From a virus: 45,955 nucleotides of DNA. The notes under the pieces are model-generated. The model worked only from the letters and a program-made list of their open reading frames with translations, had not been told where the DNA came from and did not search any database. The position numbers and the translations under genes were made by a program. The stretch is taken from positions 1 through 45,955 of IMG/VR virus record IMGVR_UViG_3300034024_000042; one strand, written 5' to 3'. Below are positions 1 to 7,137 of the stretch, one piece after another. The stretch's first letter is position 1; the number at the start of each line of letters is the position of its first letter.

Positions 1-20
1 TGAAACCAACGGTTTGCTAA
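1..20 (+). repeat. attL: attL core: direct repeat of tRNA-Ser anticodon arm
   Basis: These 20 bases are identical to bases 45863-45882, the anticodon arm of the tRNA-Ser gene at the other end. The match breaks at base 21 (gtcg versus accg). Its left limit cannot be seen because the window starts here, so the true repeat may be longer. The integrase gene begins its 3' end 31 bases away, the usual position for an attachment site. Confidence 0.85.
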
Positions 21-34
21 GTCGCTCATCATTC

Positions 35-50
35 CTGCAATGTATTGCAG
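35..50. repeat. short perfect inverted repeat beside attL
   Basis: The arms CTGCAAT and ATTGCAG are separated by two bases, between attL and the integrase stop codon. It could be an integrase or excisionase accessory site or a weak hairpin at the 3' end of the integrase message. No T-run follows, so it is not a convincing intrinsic terminator. Confidence 0.45.
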
Positions 51-51
51 C

Positions 52-1134
52 TTAAGCATTTTCGCCACCTGACCGCTGAACCTGTGCCGAGATTTGTGCC
101 ACCCCCTGTTTTGCGAGGCGCTGTTCCTCCGGGGTCAAGAACTCCAGGTAAAGCTCCGTTGTCTTGATGCTGGCGTGCCCTAGCACGAGCTGCAAGTCGT
201 AGATGGAGCCCCGCCGCTCTCGCAGATATTCGACCGCGAACAGGTGGCGCAGATCGTGGAAGCGGAACCGGCGAAACTCACCTCCCTGCTGTGCCACTTT
301 TCGTGCCGCCCTGTTGACGGTGGCGTAGAACTGCGCGGCGACGTTCTTGAAGCGCTCTCCGCTGCCTCGCCAGAACACGAACGGGCTCCGCAGGAATTGC
401 GGTTGCCGGCCGATAATCTCCAGCGCCAGCGGCGATAGCGGTACTTCCCGGCGTCGCCGTGTCTTGGTGTGCGTGAGGCTGACGGCCATGCGATCGGCGT
501 CAACCTGATCGTGGCGCAGCGAGGCTATCTCTTCCTCCCGCATCCCGGTCTCGCGCGCGAAGGCAGCAAGATCCACAAACCGGCTCTCCAGCGCCAGCAC
601 AGCGGCAATGCTCGCGTCGTCTGGCAGCACGATCGGTTCGCGCCGTTCCTTCAGGCGGCGTCGGTCGAAGCTGTGCGCCGGGTTGTCGGCAATCCATTCC
701 TCATCAATGGCGGAGTCCAGCACGCTCGACAGTGCGGTCAGATCGCGCCGGATCGTGGCGTTCGTCGCACCCTGCTTGGCGCGGTCGCGCACGATGCTGC
801 GGATTAGCTCGGCGTCGATCCGCTGGACTTCTTTGCCGTCAAGCCATGGGCGTAGCTGTGTCAGGCTCACCAGGTAGCGCTTTACTGTAGCGGGGCGCTT
901 GTCCTGCCGCTTTATCCACGCATCCCATGCCACCACCGCCTGAGGCCACGACACGGCCTCGCTAACCCCATAGAACACGCGGTCCTCTACAGCTTGGCGC
1001 GCGGCCTTCAACCGGCGTTCCGCGATTGCGAGAGAACGAGTTCGTAGGCTCTCTCGATATTCGATCCCCCGGACCTTGAAACGCGCCCATAGGATGCCGT
1101 TGCGTTCGTAGAGTCCCTTCGGGAGCGTGGGCAT
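52..1134 (-). CDS. int: tyrosine recombinase phage integrase
   Basis: Site-specific recombinase of 360 aa that would integrate the phage at the tRNA-Ser anticodon arm. The C-terminal catalytic domain shows the whole active site: R199 (GMREEE), K224, the HDLRH box at 293-297, H320 (LGHAS) and the nucleophile Y329 (ELYLEF). Residues 1-50 look like an arm-binding domain and roughly 60-160 like a SAM-like core-binding domain. The ATG at 1134 has a weak AGGA upstream. The gene overlaps the excisionase 3' end by 127 bp in another frame, so the start is the least certain part. It is the last gene of the leftward operon and lies next to attL. Confidence 0.95.
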   Translation of the reverse strand: MPTLPKGLYERNGILWARFKVRGIEYRESLRTRSLAIAERRLKAARQAVEDRVFYGVSEAVSWPQAVVAWDAWIKRQDKRPATVKRYLVSLTQLRPWLDGKEVQRIDAELIRSIVRDRAKQGATNATIRRDLTALSSVLDSAIDEEWIADNPAHSFDRRRLKERREPIVLPDDASIAAVLALESRFVDLAAFARETGMREEEIASLRHDQVDADRMAVSLTHTKTRRRREVPLSPLALEIIGRQPQFLRSPFVFWRGSGERFKNVAAQFYATVNRAARKVAQQGGEFRRFRFHDLRHLFAVEYLRERRGSIYDLQLVLGHASIKTTELYLEFLTPEEQRLAKQGVAQISAQVQRSGGENA

Positions 1135-1307
1135 GGGCTATGTCCTAGTCTGGCGAGTTGTGTCGCGTCGAATGTCCAGCGCCCGAACATCTTGCGCGCA
1201 CCGGGTATTAGGCCAGCAGCGGCCTTCTCTTGCAAGGTCCGCGCGGGAACGCCCGTCAGTTTGACGGCTTCCGCTGTCCGAACACGAAGGGCTGCCGGCG
1301 CAGTCAT
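1008..1307 (-). CDS. excisionase-like MerR/HTH protein
   Basis: Small DNA-binding protein of 99 aa. Residues 6-45 (beginning LRVRTAEAVKLTGVPARTL) look like the winged helix of excisionase-type proteins, with a first helix, a turn and the tryptophan strand RKMFGRWTFD. The ATG at 1307 has a good GGAGG five bases upstream, which favours it over more upstream starts. Its location directly before the integrase, with overlapping ends, supports a role as Xis or recombination directionality factor. The last 40 residues overlap the integrase gene and look disordered. Confidence 0.7.
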   Translation of the reverse strand: MTAPAALRVRTAEAVKLTGVPARTLQEKAAAGLIPGARKMFGRWTFDATQLARLGHSPCPRSRRDSTNATASYGRVSRSGGSNIERAYELVLSQSRNAG

Positions 1308-1344
1308 ACAACCTCCGCCGCGGCTTTGAGGCGAGGCCAGCGTG

Positions 1345-1500
1345 TCATGCGGGCCGTCCTTTCGCGATCTCGCGTTGGCGGTAGTATTCCGCGCAGGCCT
1401 TCCACTTGGCCTCGTCTGCTTCGGTGCGGATGGGAAAAGGAAGATAGCCAAACCCGTCGCTCGGGTTCTCGCGCTCCCACGGTGAGCCGGGATCGGGCAT
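1345..1500 (-). CDS. small hypothetical protein (51 aa)
   Basis: A 51-residue frame starting MPDPGSPWERENPSDG. Its ATG overlaps the stop of the upstream gene (TGATG), the junction style seen throughout this operon. The composition is charged and aromatic (EAKWKACAEYYRQRE), like a soluble helical peptide. I do not recognise the family. Support is the coupled start and the fact that it fills the gap before the excisionase. Confidence 0.6.
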   Translation of the reverse strand: MPDPGSPWERENPSDGFGYLPFPIRTEADEAKWKACAEYYRQREIAKGRPA

Positions 1501-2147
1501 CAAGCTGCCTTCCTCTGAGAATAGACCGACCGGGCCATGCCGATCAAAAGGTCACGGAACGGCTCGGGCGTGCCTATGCGCGGGCTGCTGTCGGTGCCCC
1601 CGCCCTTGAAGGCCAGTTCACCAGCGCGCTTGCACCGGGCGAGCCCGTATTTCTCGATGGCCCATTCGGGATATTCGGCCTTGCCCTCGCCCCACTCCAG
1701 TTCCGGCAGTTCGCAGCCATATGCGAGCAACAGGGTGGGCTTTCGCGCATAGTGTCCGTAGCGGCCCTGCTCGACGCAGCAGGTCCAGCCTCCATCGAAC
1801 AGCCCCGTGCTGATCCAGCCTCCTGACCGCGGCGGGACGGGAATGCCGAAGTGCCGCCAAGCGTGGCTGCCCCACGGATGCTCAAGCACTCCGCCAACTC
1901 GCCGCAGCGTATCGAGCGAATGCTTGAAGCACCCGCCGTCATCGCCCTTGATCTTGCGAATGCCGGTGCGCTTGATCCACAGGGGCTGACCTGCCCACAT
2001 CTTGCCCCACCGCGGACAGGGGGTATGGCTGATAGCTGGCCACGGCCCGTCATACTTGCGGGCGTCTCGTTCCTCATCCCAGGCATCAACGCCAGGCAAG
2101 TCCCAGTAGCAGCCGCCGCGCTGAACGTAGAGGGCGGCTATCTTCAC
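1500..2147 (-). CDS. phage protein, DNA-methyltransferase-like family
   Basis: A 215 aa protein opening MKIAALYVQRGGCYWDLPGVD, with a cysteine-proline segment (SHTPCPRWG) at 40-48 and GVLEHPWGSHAW further on. It resembles a widespread alphaproteobacterial phage family sometimes labelled cytosine-C5-methyltransferase-like, in which a PC motif sits where C5 enzymes keep their catalytic cysteine. The canonical SAM-binding motif is not evident, so activity is uncertain. The start overlaps the end of the next gene upstream. A related layout appears in the gene at 11736. Confidence 0.65.
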   Translation of the reverse strand: MKIAALYVQRGGCYWDLPGVDAWDEERDARKYDGPWPAISHTPCPRWGKMWAGQPLWIKRTGIRKIKGDDGGCFKHSLDTLRRVGGVLEHPWGSHAWRHFGIPVPPRSGGWISTGLFDGGWTCCVEQGRYGHYARKPTLLLAYGCELPELEWGEGKAEYPEWAIEKYGLARCKRAGELAFKGGGTDSSPRIGTPEPFRDLLIGMARSVYSQRKAA

Positions 2148-2335
2148 CCCCCACCCCCGATGCGCTTAGCCGTCTGAATAGGGTCCACCATCATGGCGCA
2201 TCCTGACGGACCGGGCTCTTGCCGTACGGGCTGAGCCTGCTTCGCAGTCTCATCGGTTCCCGCTTCGATCCCTTGCGCAGCAAGTCTCCGCATCGCCAAG
2301 AGTCGGTCGAACAATTGCGCTTCTTCGCGGGTCAC
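2144..2335 (-). CDS. small hypothetical protein (63 aa)
   Basis: A 63 aa protein that begins with a charged helix (MTREEAQLFDRLLAMRRLAA) and ends in a glycine run. It overlaps its upstream neighbour's stop by four bases and the downstream gene's start by four bases, so translation is probably coupled. I do not recognise the family. Confidence 0.6.
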   Translation of the reverse strand: MTREEAQLFDRLLAMRRLAAQGIEAGTDETAKQAQPVRQEPGPSGCAMMVDPIQTAKRIGGGG

Positions 2336-3144
2336 GCTGCCACCTCGATAAACAGATCGCCTTGGCGTTGGGCTTGCTCAATGCGGCGGCAGGCAACGTC
2401 GAACCAATGCGGGTCCCGCTCGATCCCAATGAACTTGCGGCCCATTTGAACGGCGGCAACGCCCGTGGTTCCAGAGCCCATGAATGGGTCTAGGATAACG
2501 TCCTCAAGATCGGTGAAGTCCGCGATCCATTGCTTCAGAAGTGGAACCGGTTTTTGTGTAGGGTGCTTGGCACCGGTGTGCTTGAACAGATCCGGGTCTG
2601 TCTGATAACCCACGGTCCAGACGGCGTGCTTGCCTCCTCCGTTCCACTTCTTTCGGCCCGGCCTATGGCAGATAGCCACAGCTTCCCAGCCCATTCCAGG
2701 TCTATCGCCTGTAAATTGGGGCGCGCTATCGGGTTTACGCCAGATGCCAAGGCGAACAAGGTTGGGTAGTGAGTGGGCGTGCTTCCACTCGCAACTGAAC
2801 ACCACCCACCGCTCAGCCTTTTCGCACCATTGTGAGGCCAACTCGCCAAGCTCAGCTTCCGTTATACCCGCAAAACCCAGGGCCTGCCGTTCCGGTGTAT
2901 CATCGCCTAGCTGAACGGTCGAAAGGTGTGCTGCGTGCGTCTCGTTTGCCCCATAGGGCGGGTCTGTGATTACGTGCGTAACCTGCGCCGGGAGATGGCC
3001 CCAAACGGCGCGACAGTCACCAAGGATCAACCGTGCCCGGCCCCCGATGATCTTGTCTGCGCTAGGGACACCCACCGAATGGCCGAGACCGTCAGGGCTC
3101 TGTTCATGGGTAGCCCGACCCGTCAGGGGAGCGCCCTTATCCAT
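2332..3144 (-). CDS. DNA adenine/cytosine-N4 methyltransferase (beta class)
   Basis: Orphan DNA amino-methyltransferase of 270 aa. Catalytic motif IV DPPY is at 61-64 and the SAM-binding motif I DPFMGSGTTG at 219-228. The order IV before I indicates the beta group. No restriction enzyme gene lies nearby, so the likely role is to protect phage DNA from host restriction or to set a regulatory methylation pattern. The target sequence cannot be read from the gene. The first 30 residues are unusual for the family, and a later start is possible. Confidence 0.88.
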   Translation of the reverse strand: MDKGAPLTGRATHEQSPDGLGHSVGVPSADKIIGGRARLILGDCRAVWGHLPAQVTHVITDPPYGANETHAAHLSTVQLGDDTPERQALGFAGITEAELGELASQWCEKAERWVVFSCEWKHAHSLPNLVRLGIWRKPDSAPQFTGDRPGMGWEAVAICHRPGRKKWNGGGKHAVWTVGYQTDPDLFKHTGAKHPTQKPVPLLKQWIADFTDLEDVILDPFMGSGTTGVAAVQMGRKFIGIERDPHWFDVACRRIEQAQRQGDLFIEVAA

Positions 3145-3292
3145 TGGCCTTCCCCCTAACCCTCTTCACCACACGATCTAACAGCGACGGAGTATCAAGC
3201 GGAACAATCGGCCCCCTCCCATACCCACCTGAGAAGTGCGAGCTTGGCGCTGTCCGGTTACTGCGCTCGTAGGCCGAAGCGAGGCGGGTCAT
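3137..3292 (-). CDS. small basic hypothetical protein (51 aa)
   Basis: A 51-residue frame, MTRLASAYERSN..., ending KRVRGKANG. The ATG overlaps the stop of the NUMOD4 gene and its own stop lies within the first codons of the methyltransferase. It fills the only gap in this part of the operon. It is basic at the C terminus. Family unknown; support is operon geometry. Confidence 0.55.
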   Translation of the reverse strand: MTRLASAYERSNRTAPSSHFSGGYGRGPIVPLDTPSLLDRVVKRVRGKANG

Positions 3293-3492
3293 GGCTTGCT
3301 CCTAACGGTCGCGATAAGCTCCTCTGCTTCAGCCAAGCACAAATCAGCCTCCCTGCGGTAAGCAGCGGCGACCATCGGCTGTGTGGTTCCGTTGCGCCGT
3401 ACACAGATGCGGGGAAGCGAACGCACGCGCCCGTCGCGGGTAACCTCGTAAAAACCCTCCCATCCCACAACGGGGCGCCATTCGTCGGTCAT
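3289..3492 (-). CDS. NUMOD4-domain protein without nuclease domain
   Basis: A 67 aa protein whose N terminus (EWRPVVGWEGFYEVTRDGRV) is a clear NUMOD4 motif, the DNA-binding module normally placed before an HNH endonuclease. No HNH residues follow; the rest is a short helical tail (EADLCLAEAEELIA). It may be a remnant of a homing-type nuclease or a small DNA-binding protein. The ATG at 3492 overlaps the Lar-like gene stop. Confidence 0.75.
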   Translation of the reverse strand: MTDEWRPVVGWEGFYEVTRDGRVRSLPRICVRRNGTTQPMVAAAYRREADLCLAEAEELIATVRSKP

Positions 3493-3839
3493 GCTTCGCC
3501 CCCGTCTCGGGGTATTGGCATGGCGCGGATTAGGAGGGCAGCTTCGGTAAAAGCCAAGCGCTGCGCGGCGTCCCATTCGCATTCGCCGACAATGGTGTCT
3601 CGGCAACGCAGCATCTCCTTCGCCGCCGCTTCCCTGACCTGTTTCGCATCTCCCTTGATGGTGAGGCGGGAGGCAACGCGCCGGTTCCACGCTGCTTTCG
3701 CTCGCTCTGTCGTCGGACATTCAGGGCCCAATGTCCGGCAGCAACCGCATTGCATCTGAACGTAAGTGCCGCGTTCCTGAACGACTGACACCGGGTCCAC
3801 GTCCCCACAGAAGGGGCAGCTTTCAAGTTCTTGTGTCAT
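3489..3839 (-). CDS. Lar-like restriction-alleviation zinc-ribbon protein
   Basis: A 116 aa protein whose N-terminal half has the Lar-family pattern: C8-P-F-C11 then C31-G-C33-C34 followed by GPEC and ERAKAAWNRR. Lar of Rac prophage moderates type I restriction; here anti-restriction is an inference from family and context. The C-terminal half is an extra helical segment. The ATG at 3839 with AGGA upstream is preferred over a TTG three codons earlier. Confidence 0.75.
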   Translation of the reverse strand: MTQELESCPFCGDVDPVSVVQERGTYVQMQCGCCRTLGPECPTTERAKAAWNRRVASRLTIKGDAKQVREAAAKEMLRCRDTIVGECEWDAAQRLAFTEAALLIRAMPIPRDGGEA

Positions 3840-3913
3840 AGCGTCCAATCCTGTTCGAGCCCGGCGCGGCGATCGGCCGGCATTGCTGCCAGGTGAGCGC
3901 GGGCGTGGTTCAC
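3836..3913 (-). CDS. possible micro-ORF (25 aa)
   Basis: A GTG-started frame of 25 codons (MNHARAHLAAMPAD...). Its first base pairs form GTGA with the upstream stop, and its TGA forms ATGA with the Lar-like gene start. The double coupling is what supports it. It may act only as a translational relay between neighbours. No homology can be judged at this length. Confidence 0.35.
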   Translation of the reverse strand: MNHARAHLAAMPADRRAGLEQDWTL

Positions 3914-4083
3914 AGCAGGACTCCGCCGATCACGAATGCACCTGCCAACGCAGCGAGGATCAGCACTCCCTCGATCAGCGAGTGGCGCCGCTCGGTGGAG
4001 CCTAGCGAGCATCGCTCGTCTTGGTCCTGCAGCTGCTCAGCGGGGACGATGATGCCGCGGCCTTCGAAATGCTCCAAGCTCAT
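3910..4083 (-). CDS. small single-pass membrane protein (57 aa)
   Basis: A 57 aa protein with a hydrophilic N terminus (MSLEHFEGRGIIVPAEQLQD) and one hydrophobic segment at the C terminus (GVLILAALAGAFVIGGVLL), so it is probably tail-anchored in the inner membrane. The ATG at 4083 overlaps the TGA of the upstream small gene. Function unknown. Confidence 0.6.
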   Translation of the reverse strand: MSLEHFEGRGIIVPAEQLQDQDERCSLGSTERRHSLIEGVLILAALAGAFVIGGVLL

Positions 4084-4250
4084 CAGGTTAACTCCCATTT
4101 CTCGATCGACCACTTCCCAAGGTCGAGGCTCCAGTTGCAGGCGAAGCGCCCGTCGGCCGGAGCCTCGAAGGTATGACCGGACCGTAGGACGACGCGGACG
4201 CGCTTGCCTCGGCAGATGCCGGGCATCGAGCCGGTCCGATTCTGCAGCAC
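4083..4250 (-). CDS. small hypothetical protein (55 aa)
   Basis: A frame with GTG start at 4250 (or ATG at 4226) giving a compact, well-mixed protein: GKRVRVVLRSGHTFEAPADG followed by a tryptophan-rich tail (CNWSLDLGKWSIEKWELT). The pattern looks like a small beta protein. It starts one base after the upstream stop and its TGA overlaps the next ATG. Family not recognised. Confidence 0.5.
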   Translation of the reverse strand: MLQNRTGSMPGICRGKRVRVVLRSGHTFEAPADGRFACNWSLDLGKWSIEKWELT

Positions 4251-4251
4251 A

Positions 4252-4431
4252 TCAGCCCCACATCCGGCTGCGCACGACCGTGCCGCCGTCCCAGAAGCCG
4301 CCGAGGATGGCGCGCCGCGGGATAGAGCCCGGCTTGTACGCGCGGGCTGCTAGGAGCCTCCCCCGGCGTAAACCGGGTTCGATCTCTCTTAAGCGCGGCA
4401 CCTGCCAAGCGATGATCGACCCGTTCGACAT
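4252..4431 (-). CDS. small basic hypothetical protein (59 aa)
   Basis: A 59 aa arginine-rich frame (MSNGSIIAWQVPRLREIEPG...) starting three bases after the RecT stop. The position in a close-packed operon supports it, but the arginine-rich composition could also come from antisense GC-rich sequence. Family not recognised. Confidence 0.45.
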   Translation of the reverse strand: MSNGSIIAWQVPRLREIEPGLRRGRLLAARAYKPGSIPRRAILGGFWDGGTVVRSRMWG

Positions 4432-4433
4432 GA

Positions 4434-5666
4434 TCAAGCCGGCTCCTTCACGGCCTTGAACCTGGCGGTGATCAGCGTGTCGATTTCGGCCGTGGTGGCA
4501 TCGTCGTATATCGCCCGGTTCTTAGTCCAGTTGGCGTCGACCTTCTTCATCTCAGCGGCTGAAGATGCAGCTTCGATGCTCACCCTCAGGTCGGCGAGGA
4601 ACTTCTCCGCCATCGTCGGCTCGTTGGTGGTCTCCGCTTCGGCGTCGGCCTCCCCCTCAGCCTGCTCGTCAGCGGCTTCGACGGTCCCGTTGTCTAGCTG
4701 CCGAGCCGTTTCCTCGTCGACCTCAGTCATACCGGTGGCCGCGTCTTGCTGGGGCTCGTCGCCCAGGACCTCGCCGGTTTCGACGTCCACTTGTTCGTCG
4801 CTCTGTTCGAGCTCGTCGCGCGAAGGCAGAACAACTGGATCGGGTTCGTGATCGAGTAGCCGCGCGGCGCCTTCGGCCCGCAGCTCCTCCTCGCGATCGC
4901 GGTCGAGCGTCTCGAAAATATCGCCGCTCATCGGAAGCACCTTGGAGTGTCGGCGCAAGACCGTCTTCTTGGCCATCTCGCCGTACCATTCGACCCACGG
5001 GCCCTTCGGCTCGATCTTCTTTCCATCGCGCGTTGTGCGGCCCAGCGCGCCAGTCTGGCTCGCCTGGCGGACCTTATCGACCTCGGAGCGACGCATAACC
5101 TCGACCGACCAGTAGGGGTCGCTGTTCTCGCTCTTGATGCGAGCGATCGAGTACGCAGCGACGATATTCTCGTCCCTCGTTTCCTCGATCGTGAGATCGA
5201 GTTTAGGCCGGTGCCGGATCGGCGGGTCCATGCCGATCTCGTAGATGAAGTGGCCGGCTTCGAGCTCGGCGCGGTAGACCACCCCCGTCTCAAGGCTGAT
5301 CACTTGGCCTGACTGCAGGATCTTCTTCCGCAGGCCGTACGCCATCGGCATGGGTTGCACCTGCCAGGTGGTCTGGCGCGTGTTCTTATCCCACACCTTG
5401 AAGGGCACTAGCGCGGCTTCGCGGCCGTCGGGCAGAAGCCCGTCTTGCGCCAGCTTCATTGCCGCGAGCAGGAGGCTACGTCGGTCGCAGTCTAGAAGCT
5501 GGGCGTTGCTCATGGCCGCGGTCGCAATAGTCCGCTGGAACTTCTCCACGCTGATGTGCGAAGGCAGCGCGACCTTGAACTCGTCCGCGCGGCTGACGAG
5601 GTTGTTCTTGAGCTTGTCGATCGGGTTGTCGCTGCGAACAGCGAGGCCGGTAGCGGGAGCGTTCAT
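4434..5666 (-). CDS. recT: RecT-family single-strand annealing protein
   Basis: Phage recombinase of 410 aa. Residues 30-280 match the RecT core: a helical N terminus, LLLAAMKLAQDGLLPDGREA, then VQPMPMAYGLRKKILQSG and the strand region ending WYGEMAKKTVLRRHSK. It would anneal single strands during recombination-dependent replication or repair. RecT proteins are usually about 270-330 aa; here residues 280-410 are an extra glutamate/aspartate-rich linker and a C-terminal helical domain. The SD GGAG precedes ATG 5666. No recognisable partner exonuclease is adjacent. Confidence 0.92.
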   Translation of the reverse strand: MNAPATGLAVRSDNPIDKLKNNLVSRADEFKVALPSHISVEKFQRTIATAAMSNAQLLDCDRRSLLLAAMKLAQDGLLPDGREAALVPFKVWDKNTRQTTWQVQPMPMAYGLRKKILQSGQVISLETGVVYRAELEAGHFIYEIGMDPPIRHRPKLDLTIEETRDENIVAAYSIARIKSENSDPYWSVEVMRRSEVDKVRQASQTGALGRTTRDGKKIEPKGPWVEWYGEMAKKTVLRRHSKVLPMSGDIFETLDRDREEELRAEGAARLLDHEPDPVVLPSRDELEQSDEQVDVETGEVLGDEPQQDAATGMTEVDEETARQLDNGTVEAADEQAEGEADAEAETTNEPTMAEKFLADLRVSIEAASSAAEMKKVDANWTKNRAIYDDATTAEIDTLITARFKAVKEPA

Positions 5667-5689
5667 GGTCGTGGGTCTCCGTTAGAAAG

Positions 5690-5959
5690 TCAGTGGCGCG
5701 TCGAGGTCGCTGGTCGCTTCCTGGGGCTGCTCTTTGGGCTCGTCTGCCAGCGCTTCGGGCTCGAAGCGGCCGAGGATCGGCTTGCAGGGAAAGGGGGCGG
5801 CTGGTCAGTGATCGAAGCCACCGTGACGCGCTTCCAGCCATCACCGGAGCGGTCCTCGACCTTGACCACGTCGCCGATCGCGAGGGGATCGCCGTCCCAG
5901 GTGTAAGTGTATGAGCGCGAGTCCTCGGGACGGAACTTGCAGGCGACGTAGTTGGTCAT
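5690..5959 (-). CDS. small phage protein with apparent -1 frameshift and SSB-like tail
   Basis: The reading frame gives 89 aa. The first half is convincing (MTNYVACKFRPEDSRS, WDGDPLAIGDVVKVED, GWKRVTVASITDQPPP). After the run CCCCCTTTCCC near 5788-5798 the frame becomes serine-rich and stops at 5690. Shifting by -1 at the heptamer C CCT TTC gives a sensible acidic continuation (ILGRFEPEALADEPKEQPQE) ending LDAPLTF with TAA at 5682, just before RecT. The gene at 6748 ends in the same LDAPLTF. Either a programmed shift, a mutation or a homopolymer sequencing error explains this. Confidence 0.65.
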   Translation of the reverse strand: MTNYVACKFRPEDSRSYTYTWDGDPLAIGDVVKVEDRSGDGWKRVTVASITDQPPPFPASRSSAASSPKRWQTSPKSSPRKRPATSTRH

Positions 5960-5983
5960 CGAAGTTTCCTCTCGTTTGGGTGA

Positions 5984-6736
5984 TCAGCGGGCGAGCGTCT
6001 TGGCGCGCTCGTCGATGCGCACGCCGGGGATGGCCGTCTGGCCCTTGGTGGACTTGACGATGCGCTGGATGGCCTTGTCGATCGCCTCGCGGACCGAGGA
6101 ATCGTCCTTCACCTTGCGGAAGGCCTTGGCGTAGTCCTCGACCGTCGAGACGTACTCGACCCCCGTGGAGATGATCGCCCCGCCGTCAGAGCGCACGGGC
6201 TCGGGGCGCGAGGGCGGTGGTGGAGGCGGTGGCGGAAGCGCAGCCTCTAGGTTGTTCTCGTGCGCCAGCTCTTCGAGCCGCTTGCGTTCGGCCTCCGCGG
6301 CTGCAGCAGCCTCCTTCGCTAAGCGGCGCTGCTCGTCCGCGTAGGCGTTCATCTGGCCCTCGACCCTGCCGCGCGCGGTAGCGAGCCGCCCGGCCAGCGC
6401 GTTCTTCTCAGCGTCGGCTACACGGCCTGCTGCGAGGTAAGGCGCCTTCACCCTGACGTGCGTGTCCGCGACCAGCTTGTCAGTGGCGCGGATGATCCGG
6501 ATCATGTCCCCAGCGCGGCCAAGCGTCTCGTCGTCCTTGACCTCTACCCTGCCCGCCGCGGCCTCGATCTGCTCAAGGCGCGTGTCGAAGTCGGGCTTGG
6601 CGGTCAGCAGTTCCTCGCGGAACTGGGCGCGGACATCGTCCTCCGCGGGCGGCATGTTGTGCCCGATCGCCGCCTCTGCGGGGAGCGGCTGCTTCGGCCA
6701 AGGCTTTATGTCGTCAAATACCGGCTGGGTCGCCAT
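5984..6736 (-). CDS. phage protein with long coiled coil (250 aa)
   Basis: A hydrophilic 250 aa protein with no membrane segment. Residues 45-170 are strongly helical with coiled-coil character (TRLEQIEAAAGRVE, EQRRLAKEAAAAAEAERKRL), followed by an eight-proline run and a compact C-terminal domain (STGVEYVSTVEDYAKAF ... RIDERAKTLAR). A protein of this shape often precedes RecT genes in alphaproteobacterial phages, but its function is not known to me. The ATG at 6736 has GAGGAG upstream and is preferred to the start five codons earlier. Confidence 0.8.
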   Translation of the reverse strand: MATQPVFDDIKPWPKQPLPAEAAIGHNMPPAEDDVRAQFREELLTAKPDFDTRLEQIEAAAGRVEVKDDETLGRAGDMIRIIRATDKLVADTHVRVKAPYLAAGRVADAEKNALAGRLATARGRVEGQMNAYADEQRRLAKEAAAAAEAERKRLEELAHENNLEAALPPPPPPPPSRPEPVRSDGGAIISTGVEYVSTVEDYAKAFRKVKDDSSVREAIDKAIQRIVKSTKGQTAIPGVRIDERAKTLAR

Positions 6737-6747
6737 GGTCGTTCTCC

Positions 6748-7137
6748 TCAAAAGGTCAGGGGCGCATCGAGCGGATTGAGGGGCGTTCGCGGATCCGCGT
6801 AGGCGGACTGCGGCGCGTGCTGCTTCGCCCAGCCCTGCCGCTTGATGGCGAGCTGGTAGTCACGCTCGGTCGCGGGCATCCGCGCACAGGCGGGCCATGC
6901 GCGCTCCAGGTCGATCAGTTCACCATTGAAGGCGGCTTGCCAGCGGTAGGAGCGATCCAGCTCCTCGCCGGTGATTGGGTCGGCCGGCGGGCCCCACCAG
7001 ATGCGCACCACGCCAAACACGCCGCCGCTGCGCAGCTTCATGCGGTAATACCCGGGGACCGGCTTCTCGACGTCGAAGCCCTCGAAGGAGCGCTCCGCGG
7101 GCGAGCGGTCGGTGTAGTCCCAGCGAGCGCGGCTCAT
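6748..7137 (-). CDS. phage protein with LDAPLTF C terminus (129 aa)
   Basis: A soluble 129 aa protein (MSRARWDYTDRSPAERSF...) with tryptophan-rich core segments (VVRIWWGPPADPITGEELD). It ends ADPRTPLNPLDAPLTF; the last seven residues match the shifted end of the 5690 gene. An acidic residue followed by a terminal phenylalanine recalls the SSB C-terminal tail that recruits replication proteins; this link is speculative. The ATG at 7137 overlaps the stop of the small membrane gene upstream. Confidence 0.65.
   Translation of the reverse strand: MSRARWDYTDRSPAERSFEGFDVEKPVPGYYRMKLRSGGVFGVVRIWWGPPADPITGEELDRSYRWQAAFNGELIDLERAWPACARMPATERDYQLAIKRQGWAKQHAPQSAYADPRTPLNPLDAPLTF

Noticed and set aside
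4088-4408. A 106-codon minus-strand frame overlapping two smaller frames
   Set aside because: Its sequence is Arg/Ser/Ala-rich shadow type, and the two smaller frames show start-stop coupling with neighbours.
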